Assembly (NCBI GenBank): GCA_007116275.1
Contig: SKIU01000012.1
Location: 1-7,678, forward strand
DNA length: 7,678 nt
Direction of reading: 5' to 3'
Source: a candidate division SR1 bacterium
GTDB lineage: Bacteria > Patescibacteriota > Gracilibacteria > Absconditabacterales > Absconditicoccaceae
Shown here: in pieces, positions 1 to 7,471 of the stretch
Position numbering within the stretch: the stretch's first letter is position 1
Layout of the letters: each line of letters opens with the position of its first letter
Translations under genes and position numbers: made by a program
The notes under the pieces: generated by a model
Database searches by the model: none
What the model saw: the letters and a program-made list of their open reading frames with translations, nothing else
What the model was told of the DNA's origin: nothing

Positions 1-1188
1 AATACTCACTCCTACTCTGTCAAAGGCCATGATACCATGCATATGACGGAATATCGGTGATGTGACATAAATATTTTTGGGTGTACGCACAAAGAGATAT
101 TTGTTTGTATCTATAACTAATCAAAATTGCTGTTCTATGAACGCTTTTATTTGCTTCTGGACATCTGATCCTATACTGAAATATTGTTCTGAATTTCTAT
201 CCTGTGGGCGTTTGATATTTTGTAATAACATGCTCTCTTTTTTACGAAATTTAGCGACGAAAAATCCTCCTGTCCCCTGTTTGTGTGGCCGACAACGGAT
301 ACAATGTGCTGCTATCTTGGGGTCAATAATTTCTTCATCACGAAAATTTGTCACGCCCTTATCGGCCATAGGCAATATCACATCCTCTAACTCTAAGATA
401 TCACCATATTTTTCTAGGATATCTTGGATGTTTTTTTCGTTCTCAATAGGATTGAGCGTACAGGTAGAATAGACAATCGATCATCATGCTTTACATGCTT
501 TGATTGCAGATATGAGTAGCATATGTTGGGTGCGAGCGATTTTTTCGACAGTAGATTGTTTCCATCGTTTGAATGCTGAGTCTGACTTAAAACCTGTCCC
601 CTCTCCACTACAAGGAGCGTCGAGCAATATTGCATCAAAAAGTTCGGGGTAATTGGTTCCAAACATCCCTCCGTTATACTTCGTGATGACGGTATTGTAG
701 ATCCCTGTTCTAGTAAGGTTTGACCCTAAGGCTGGTATTCTTCTTGCATTAAACTCATTGGCGACGATGAGGGTGTTTTTGTTGTCAGCAAGTGCATAAT
801 CAGCCAGTTGAACTGTTTTTCCACCCGGTGATGCACACATATCTAACACTAAACCATTATCAGGAATATCCATAAAATGGGGCGATGTAGAAGCAGCTAG
901 TTCTTGCATATAAAAAAATCCTAACAAATGCAAAAATGTCCTTCCTAGTGGAATATCACGATCTTCTCTATCGATATAGAACATATCTTTGAACAACGAA
1001 AATTGTGTGGGTGTCAATGTCCATCACCGATCCTTAGTTTTTGTAATAAAGGTATCGACATCCATACGAGAACCGAGGATTTTGATAGTTTTTTTGAGTG
1101 GTTTGTGCATACTATCCAAAAAATCTTGCACTTCTTGATCCGAAGAAAAAAGTGAACGCATCGCGTCGAGATAATCTTGTTGTGCCAT
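1..1188 (-). CDS. NOL1/NOP2/Sun (RsmB/RsmF)-family RNA cytosine-C5 methyltransferase, 3' end outside window
   Basis: A SAM-dependent enzyme that methylates C5 of cytosine in rRNA or tRNA. Of the 396 codons seen, four are UGA read as Gly (codons 55, 235, 236, 356). Family motifs in order: PLKKTIKI (about 30-37), the N-terminal family signature; DMCASPGGKT (116-125), the SAM-binding loop; DAPCSGEGT (190-198), with the motif IV Cys193 that in this family helps release product; and GGSIVYSTCT (235-244), where motif VI Cys243 is the expected nucleophile. Both glycines before motif VI are UGA, which fits the usual 'GG..VYSTC' context. The last part (about 355-396) resembles the C-terminal RNA-binding region of RsmF-type enzymes. 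I chose the ATG at 1188 because a TAA lies two codons upstream and the N-terminal family signature lies downstream of it. No Shine-Dalgarno sequence is visible. The gene follows X1 on the same strand with a 57-nt gap. Its 5' end is duplicated at 2084-2185. Exact RNA target unknown. Confidence 0.93.
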
Positions 1189-1213
1189 ACATTAGAGGAA
1201 ATAGATGAATGAA

Positions 1214-1229
1214 ATTATTGTATAATAAT
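1214..1229. repeat. Short perfect inverted repeat between X1 and the methyltransferase gene
   Basis: ATTATT (1214-1219) and AATAAT (1224-1229) flank a GTAT loop in the 57-nt gap between the X1 stop and the methyltransferase ATG. Only A-T pairs form the stem, so it is weak as an RNA hairpin. It could equally be part of a -10-like AT-rich promoter stretch. No function is claimed. Confidence 0.25.
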
Positions 1230-1245
1230 ATCTTTCAAATACAAG

Positions 1246-1977
1246 TTATTTGGATACTCAAACAAGATTTCAATCTTTATCAATCTCTAGTCAATTATTT
1301 CCGAGCAATTCTTTATTTGTTTGTATAATATTCTCTCATGTTAGAGTAACTTGAGGATTATGTCATAATAATTTGCATACAGTAGTATATTTATGATATC
1401 AACCATTAAACCCAGAAGATAAACCAGTTCATTTATCTCCCTTTTCTTGGTGTGATTGTATTATATTCTCCAATTTTTCCTTAATAAAAATCCACATCTC
1501 ATCAGGCAAATATTTATAACATTCTACATATATATCTTTTCGGTTTGATCTATCTTGTGTTTTTCGATTAAGTATAGCATTTGCAGTTTGATATTTGTAT
1601 ATCAATGGATGGTTATGTTTTATACACTCCATAGACTCCTTGAGACGATCCACTAGTTTTCTAAGATTATCAACTGAAAGATATTGTCGTAATTCTAAAG
1701 ATAAGTTGTTAATATTTTCTCAGATTAAAGACATTACAAAGACGTTGTTTACATCATCTTCTATATACACTCCTTCATTGAGTATGTTATCAATATCTTC
1801 AATATTATTTTCTCGTTTTTTTATATCATCATTGCGAGTATATCATTCTCCTGGCAATACATTGCCAGATAAACTCTCAAGAATATGTTTTTGAGCTGCT
1901 AGTTTTGTATCTATATGTCTATATAATTGCTCTAAATGAGAGCAAAATATCTGTTGATGTTTAGGCTGTAATACCAT
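1246..1977 (-). CDS. Hypothetical protein X1 (243 aa), paralog of X2
   Basis: I do not recognise this family. The frame is open from ATG 1977 to TAA 1246-1248 only if nine UGA codons are read as Gly. About 9 of its 17 glycines are UGA, a much higher share than in the methyltransferase. The composition looks like a real soluble protein: charged, mostly helical in appearance, with no signal peptide or membrane segment. It is related to X2. Both have a GN..PG segment near the N-terminus (residues 39-43 here), a leucine-rich stretch ending in QYL (about 95-100), and the best-matched block YKYLPDEMWIFIKEKLE (154-170), followed by a Gly-rich turn and a K/EY..xC.LL motif. A promoter (TTGATT-16-TATAAT) sits about 30 nt upstream of the ATG. 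The methyltransferase follows 57 nt downstream and may be cotranscribed. Function unknown. Confidence 0.82.
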
Positions 1978-2006
1978 ATTAGATTATTTTAGCTAAAACA
2001 CACTTT

Positions 2007-2034
2007 ATTATACATCAAAACAACAAAAAATCAA
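2007..2034 (-). promoter_or_regulatory. Sigma70-type promoter of X1
   Basis: Read on the minus strand: -35 TTGATT (2029-2034), a 16-bp spacer, and -10 TATAAT (2007-2012, perfect consensus). The -10 ends about 30 nt before the X1 ATG, leaving a short leader. The same elements with the same 16-bp spacing occur 930 bp away upstream of X2, and the surrounding 33 bp match at about 28 positions. The call rests on motif match and paralogous conservation. Confidence 0.65.
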
Positions 2035-2083
2035 TAATAATTATACTATATATACAGACAAATTGTTTTTATATCTGATGGAT

Positions 2084-2185
2084 GCTATTTTTTGAGTGAT
2101 TTGTGTATACTATCAAAAAAACTTGCACTTCTTGTTCAGAAGAAAAAAGTGAACATATCGCGTCGAGACAATCTTATTGTGCCAT
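2084..2185 (-). pseudogene. Decayed copy of the 5' end of the RNA methyltransferase gene
   Basis: This stretch matches 1084-1188, the first ~35 codons of the intact methyltransferase gene, at roughly nine of ten positions over the ATG-proximal 90 bases. It reads MAQ, then TAA where the intact gene has CAA (codon 4), then DCLDAICSLFSSEQEVQ against DYLDAMRSLFSSDQEVQ. A one-base deletion shifts the frame after about codon 24. Similarity stops near 2084 and nothing of the catalytic domain follows, so it cannot make an enzyme. It lies between X2 and X1 in the same orientation, just as the intact 5' end lies downstream of X1. It is either a scar of tandem duplication or a displaced original 5' end left by an insertion. 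Confidence 0.9.
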
Positions 2186-2201
2186 AGTTACATAACAATG
2201 T

Positions 2202-2236
2202 TAATCATGATATTATCTGATCATATTGTTTGATTA
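2202..2236. repeat. Nested inverted repeat between X2 and the methyltransferase fragment
   Basis: TAATC (2202-2206) pairs with GATTA (2232-2236), and inside it ATGAT (2207-2211) pairs with ATCAT (2220-2224), giving an interrupted stem. It lies after the X2 stop codon in transcription order. It is AT-rich and has no clear following U-tract, so it may be a weak terminator or mRNA 3' structure, or chance in AT-rich DNA. Confidence 0.25.
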
Positions 2237-2274
2237 GAATATTATTACTACTAACAGGAATATGTTATGGGTTT

Positions 2275-2904
2275 TTATTGCTTTTTGAATGACTTAGGCT
2301 CGATCTTCAATAATTCACATATTATAGCATACTTCTCTTGTCATCAGCCAAGTCACGGACTAAGCTTTGCATGCAAGGATTCTAACTTATTGTATATAAA
2401 CTTCTGGAATTCATTAGGAAGATATTGGTAATGATCTCATTTGATTGATATTCGACTATATGACTCCTCATCAGATTCACATTTATCAACTATCTTCTTG
2501 TTTTGCCATGCACGTAATGCTTTAGCTATAGCAAGCCTTGGTTGATATAATCCATCTTTTGACATAGGGTAATCTCTATATGCAATTATTTCATTTAAAT
2601 AGATTTCGGGGATGTACTGCCACAATGCTAATGGAATATATTTTAATTTCTGTGCAGTATTTTCACACAAATCCAAAATATTTGTAATATCTTCGACAGC
2701 ATACTCCTCTTTTTTGAATATGTCCGACAAGCGTTTTTTTTGTTTTTCTAGCTTTTCAATTCTTCACAATGCTTCTTTTCAAGGATTTTCATTTCATTGT
2801 AGAGCTTTTTTTCTTCTAGATATACTACAAGTGAATTTGTTAATATAGCTTTCTACCGCATCCCTAAATATGTCTTGCTTATCTCATACCAAGGAATTCA
2901 TCAT
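2275..2904 (-). CDS. Hypothetical protein X2 (209 aa), paralog of X1
   Basis: Unrecognised family. The frame runs from ATG 2904 (a second ATG follows directly at 2901) to TAA 2275-2277, with eight UGA codons as Gly. About 8 of its 10 glycines are UGA, the highest share in the window. The N-terminal third is very rich in Lys, Arg and Glu and probably helical (RRKKALQ, then GRIEKLEKQKKRLSDIFKKE). No signal peptide or membrane span is evident. Similarity to X1: GNENPGKE (38-45) against GNVLPGEG; PLALWQYIP against SLELRQYLS; and the block YQYLPNEFQKFIYNKLE (159-175), which shares 10 of 17 positions with X1. It has its own promoter at 2937-2964, paralogous to that of X1. The basic N-terminus could bind nucleic acid, but nothing here shows a function. 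Confidence 0.8.
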
Positions 2905-2936
2905 GATTTTTATGGATAGAATATAAAACAATATTT

Positions 2937-2964
2937 ACTATACACCAAATACACAAAAAATCAA
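2937..2964 (-). promoter_or_regulatory. Sigma70-type promoter of X2
   Basis: On the minus strand: -35 TTGATT (2959-2964), a 16-bp spacer, and -10 TATAGT (2937-2942), ending about 33 nt before the X2 start codon. The layout is identical to the X1 promoter and the flanking bases are similar, so this looks like a duplicated promoter. It points away from the plus-strand promoter at 3023-3051. Confidence 0.6.
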
Positions 2965-3022
2965 TACAAAGTATGTTTTATTTCTCTTGAAGTAAGATTA
3001 TTGTACTATTTTAGCTCTTTTT

Positions 3023-3051
3023 TTGACAAAAATTATCTAGGTGACTATACT
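3023..3051 (+). promoter_or_regulatory. Near-consensus sigma70-type promoter of the TraG-like operon
   Basis: The -35 is TTGACA (3023-3028, perfect consensus), with a 17-bp spacer and -10 TATACT (3046-3051). Transcription would start near 3058, about 30 nt before the ATG at 3090. It is the only strong plus-strand promoter I see, and four closely spaced genes follow it. It sits 58 bp from the -35 of the divergent X2 promoter. Confidence 0.75.
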
Positions 3052-3089
3052 TATGGTACATTTATTATCTCTTTGAAAGAATATACCAT

Positions 3090-6000
3090 ATGGACTATAC
3101 ACAATGTCTCCAGTCACTCTATACACAATACCAACAAGATGCAGCACAAGCTGCCAATATTTCCAAACTTACATCTGACGCTCGATGAACAAATAAGGCT
3201 AGCTGTATGCAGGAAATAGGATCTACGACCAACATTCGCCAGCACCTGGAAGATTTTGATGCTGGGATAATTGATCTTGATGTGAGTCAATCTCGTCTAC
3301 AAGAAAGCACTGTTCATCAAGCCGCTCCCACTGCTACAGAAACTGCATCTAGTGCTCGAGGCGGGATGGTGTTACAGGTACTATGAATTATTATATTACT
3401 TTGGATTATTTGGAAATTTGTCACTACATGACTCAAGTTTCTCTATATATTTTCCAATAACCATAGAATCAAATACTACAAAGTAACACTCCCAAGATCA
3501 GATGGAAAATCAGACCGTGAAGAACAAAAAGACCTTGCTAAAGATATGAAAGAGAAAATCGGTCGTATGACCCAGGTATTTTCCAATCTCACAAAGTTAT
3601 GAGAACTAAGTTCATGGGATATATTTATGCGCTTTGTTTTTAAAAAACCGAGAGTATCATTTATCTACCGTTATGAGGATGGAAAATTATTTTTTATCGT
3701 TTCTACATATCCGGAATACGAAAGTGTATTGCATAGTGCTATCGGTTCACAATATGCAGATTCATCAATTGAAAGCATCCCGAAGCCGAACTATTTTGAT
3801 AGGAAATATCATGAGATCACCCCACTAGAGTCTGAAAAAGATTCGGTCTATACTATCAAACTCTATAAAAATGCAAGCGATGACCAGATAAATAATATTA
3901 TCGATGCTATTTCAGGAGTATCTAAAGAAGATACTGTGAGTATTGTTATGACCATTTCACCATTGAGTGAAAAATGGAATGAGGACACAAAGAAAAAAGT
4001 AAACAGACTCTATAAAAACTTGCCTATTGAAGGTAAATGGTGATTATTAACAAAACCATGGAAACTTATTAGATTTATTTTTAGATGACCAAATAGCGAA
4101 AGCTTCAAAGACGAATCTGATATACAGATGGTACGTATGGTAAAGGCTAAGGAAGATTCGATCAATGGTATGGCAGATGAAGCTGGTGCTCCTGCGTTTA
4201 CGACGGGACTTATGATTATCGTATCCTCTGACAATAAACAAAGAGCAAGACAATCTATGAAAAATATCATTAGTGGATATAGTGTTTATACTGATCAATA
4301 TGCCAACGAACTTATACATCCTACTACTGAAGTTGATTTCATTCCGTTTATTGTCAAACCTATTTGGAGATTGATAGTTACTTACTGTATGACATATATC
4401 TTTTATCCATCTAACTCGTTCTGAGTCAATGAATTATCATCTCTCTTTCATTTTCCCACGAGAATTTATAACCGTTCTGATGCTATAGAACGAATGCAAT
4501 ACAAACTTATTGCACCACCCAACACTCTCCCCAAACTCAAAGAAGACAATACCCGTTTGATTAGTGGAATCGTAGCAGAAAATTACAAAAAATGAGTGCT
4601 ATCGGATATACTACGTGAAGCTAAATACGAACATGACACTAATGTCGGAGACTTAGTTACAAGGGAGGAAAAAATTGTTCCTTTTGATTCGCTGTCACCG
4701 ATGCAACAACAACGAGCTCAGATCGAATATGATGAGAATGGCACGAAAATGTGAAAAGTACAGGTGGAGAAAAAACAGAAATGATACAAATTATATAAGG
4801 ATGGGATATTGTTGTGAGTTAATATCTACAGAAATAAACTCACTCCTGTCTATATGAAGAAAAATGACAGAACAAGACACCAATATATTATCGGAAAGTC
4901 AGGTACTGGTAAATCAGTATATATTGAATCACTGGCAAGACAAGATATCTGGAATGGTGATGGACTCTGCCTTGTGGATCCCCATGGAGATCTTGCAGAG
5001 TGATTGTTGCAATATATCCCCAAAGAGAGAGCAAAGGATGTTGTCTATTTTGATGCTGGAAATGAAGAAAGACCTATGGGACTCAATCTTTATGAAATCA
5101 ATAGTCTTGATGAAGCTGATAGAACGGTTAATGATGCAACAGAAATATTTTTGAAGATGTTTGGACCAGAGATATTTGGTCCACGTATTCAGGAATACTT
5201 TAAGTATGGAAGTTTGACACTACTCGAAGATTTTGATGACAAACCAACACTTCTAGACGTTACAAGACTCTATACTGATGATGCCTATAGAGAATATAAG
5301 ACTAAAAAAGTAACCAATGCGGTTGTGAAAAACTTCCGAGAGAAAACATATAATGCTATGGGAGATAGAGAAAAACAAGAAATTATACCATATTTCTCTT
5401 CTAAATTTGTATCATTTAATACAAACAGGCTTATTAGAAATATCATCGGACAGACACATTCTGCCTTTGACATTGAAGATATTATGAATAATCAAAAAAT
5501 ATTGATCATTAACCTCTCTAAAGGAAAAACAGGAGAGCTTAATTCACAGTTACTTGGTATGATTATCGTATCTAAGATATATAATGCTGCTATGGCACGT
5601 GCCCGCATGGATGAAAAAGATAGAAAAGATTTTTATCTGTATGTAGATGAATTCCAAAACTTTATATCAGGGACATTTGCGGATATTCTTTCGGAAGCGA
5701 GAAAATATAAGCTTTGTTTGATCATGGCTCACCAATATATCTGACAGCTTGAATGATGAGGATGAAATAATATCGGACAAGAAAAAGGTGGTAAAAGTGA
5801 TGTAAAAGCAGCTGTATTTGGTAACGTGTGAACAATGATGTCATTTAAAGTCGGTGCTCCTGATGCTGAATTCTTAGAAAAAGAATATACACCTACACTA
5901 TCTGCACAAGATATTATTGGTATAGCAAATTATAAAGCATATATAAAACTCAACGTCAATAACTCCACTACTCGTCCATTTAGTATGAATAGTATCTATA

Positions 6001-6248
6001 CACAAGATTATAGAAACAAAAAGATTTCAGCTATTCTCCAAAAATACTGTGCCAAAAAATATGGAAGAAAAAGAGAATTTGTTGATGCAGAAATTAGTGC
6101 AAGAATGGGGCTTGGCGTTGATGAAGCAGGACTTGATAATGTGGCCGCTAAACAAGAGACAGATAACCAAGACACCAACAAATCAAGTGAAACACAAAAT
6201 AATCAAATATCAGTCAATGAAGATCAGAAAGAAAATACATCAGAATAA
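3090..6248 (+). CDS. Membrane-anchored VirD4/TraG-HerA-type ATPase (conjugative DNA transfer / coupling-protein family), 1,052 aa
   Basis: A P-loop ATPase of the class that drives DNA or DNA-protein substrates through a membrane channel. Seventeen UGA codons read as Gly keep one frame open to TAA 6246-6248. Layout: an N-terminal ~92 residues, low in charge near the end; a membrane segment (about 93-118, GMVLQVLG...IIILLWIIWKF) followed by basic residues, so the bulk should be cytoplasmic; a large middle region with the FHFPTRIYNRS and YRNKLTPVYMKKNDRTRHQY segments typical of CPR members; Walker A GKSGTGKS (602-609); VDPHGDLAEG (629-638); Walker B LYVDEFQNF (850-858); SEARKY...IMAHQYIGQL (868-887); and AVFGNVGTMMSFKVG. 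The C-terminal ~60 residues are polar and probably disordered. ATG 3090 has only a weak GAAAGA upstream; the frame is open further back to 3015 but offers no other ATG. It is first in a four-gene operon. The substrate could be DNA or protein, and no relaxase is in view. Confidence 0.93.
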
Positions 6249-6265
6249 CAATATCTTCTTGCATT

Positions 6266-6838
6266 ATGGCTAGGATTTTCTATAGTGCAAGTAATGATAT
6301 TATTTTATATATTCATTTTCCTCCTATGCAAATACTCAAATATGGAATGATAGGTGCCTTACTTGCTCAATGAATTTACCTCATCAATGGAGATAAAGAA
6401 CTAAAGAAAAAAATCAATGCATCATCATGATGGAAGCAACGAAAAAAAGTGTCGTCAAAAATACATGCAGAAAGCAATGAAGTTGTGAATAAAGTACAAG
6501 GTATTGATTATGAATCACAACGAAAACACATTAAAGAAGTTGCTCATGAAAAAGAGAAGGATTTGCAAAAACATATCAAAAAACTACAGTGATATGCAGA
6601 TAGTTTGTGAGAAAAAAAACTCAAAGAGATTATTAATGACATACAATCAAGTTCTGATGAATTCGTTAAAAAAATACAACCTGTATCCAAAAGTAAAACT
6701 ACGAAAAAACCCACCAACAGAAAAGTTAAAACAACTACAAAAAAAACTGCCACTAAAAAAACAACAACCGCAAAAAAAGTGGCTACAAAGAAGCCAACAA
6801 CGAAGAAGACTCCAAGTCGTAAAAAAGCCACTAAATAA
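6266..6838 (+). CDS. YtxH-like protein with hydrophobic segment and histone-H1-like Lys/Thr tail (190 aa)
   Basis: Four UGA codons read as Gly keep this frame open to a double TAA (6836-6841). A short hydrophobic stretch (about residues 27-40, GMIGALLAQGIYLI) followed by NGDKELKKKI resembles the start of YtxH-type proteins, which carry a membrane helix next to a charged motif and a long amphipathic helix. Residues 46-135 look like such a helix, rich in Lys, Glu and Gln. From about 139 the tail is Lys/Thr/Ala/Pro-rich (19 Lys in about 52 residues, as repeated TTKK, ATKK and PTTKK units), as in histone H1 and AlgP/HU-type tails that bind nucleic acid. A membrane-tethered DNA- or polyanion-binding role is inferred. 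The start could instead be ATG 6326, which would begin just before the hydrophobic stretch. It lies 17 nt after the ATPase gene. Confidence 0.78.
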
Positions 6839-6865
6839 TAACTTTTTACCTTATATTTACTTCCC

Positions 6866-7444
6866 ATGTTATTTAATTTTCAAGCATTTGTTGAAGAACT
6901 TAGAGAAAAAGCAGAGAAGAAACAGATTGTTGAAAAATATGAAAAATACCTTTGACCTATCACAGGAGACTTTGATCAACAAGAATGGTATACACAATAT
7001 GTATCTAAGTTTGATACACAAGAGTACAAAGTACCTGAAGAACTGAAGGGAGATTTTGATCGAATATTCTTACAACAGCTTGTCTTAGCTTCGTTTAGTA
7101 GTGACTATGAATTGAAGAAAAGTCCAGATGATAAAGATAATGATGAAGCACTCAAAGACTTATATATAGCAGTAAAGAGTGGTGATCAAAGTGTGGTTAA
7201 GACTGTTTCAGAATTGTGGTCATTTCAGATACTAAGACTGTATGAAATATATATCGAAGAACAAATAAACCTCCATGCACTTATGTATGAAGATGAAAAG
7301 GAAAAAACAGCTATCCAACAAGAAAGAGATATGAGACTTAAGAGATGGAAATTGTATCTGGAAACAATGGACAAAGATGAACTCAAAGCACAAGCGAAGA
7401 AAGAACAAGAAGGGAAATTGGGAGGTTTGTATGATCAGTTGTAG
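6866..7444 (+). CDS. Hypothetical protein, helical and charged (192 aa)
   Basis: The frame runs from ATG 6866 to TAG 7442-7444 with one UGA (codon 30) read as Gly. I do not recognise the family. The protein is soluble in appearance and rich in Glu, Lys, Asp and Gln, with no Cys, signal peptide or membrane helix. The N-terminal helix (VEELREKAEKKQIVEKYEK) and the C-terminal region (about 140-185, with EDEKEKTAIQQERDMRLKRW and DELKAQAKKEQEGK) look like long or coiled-coil helices. A shorter internal start at ATG 7112 is possible but would discard a good N-terminus. It starts 27 nt after the YtxH-like gene and ends 27 nt before the next gene, so it probably shares the ATPase operon. No Shine-Dalgarno sequence is visible. 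Confidence 0.8.
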
Positions 7445-7471
7445 CACTATTTACTATACGAACAACCTACT

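Noticed and set aside
77..472. Plus-strand 131-residue reading frame opposite the methyltransferase
   Set aside because: It lies antisense to well-conserved methyltransferase sequence including YSTCT, and is Ser/Phe/Cys-rich as antisense shadows are.
3001..3219. Short plus-strand frame at the start of the ATPase operon
   Set aside because: It begins within the promoter and is in a different frame from the ATPase, whose start at 3090 gives a continuous 1,052-residue protein.
3090..6248. The ATPase region as a string of pseudogene fragments
   Set aside because: All fragments lie in one frame and are separated only by TGA. Reading TGA as Gly gives a complete ATPase with intact motifs, and the same holds for every other gene.
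6544..6867. Minus-strand reading frame rich in Val and Phe that looks like a membrane protein
   Set aside because: It is the antisense of the Lys/Thr-rich tail of the 6266-6838 gene: AAA and ACN codons read backwards give Phe and Val. It has no other support.
6504..7046. Plus-strand Lys-rich 180-residue reading frame
   Set aside because: It is out of frame with, and overlaps, two better genes (6266-6838 and 6866-7444), and its sequence is low-complexity Lys/Leu/Asn.
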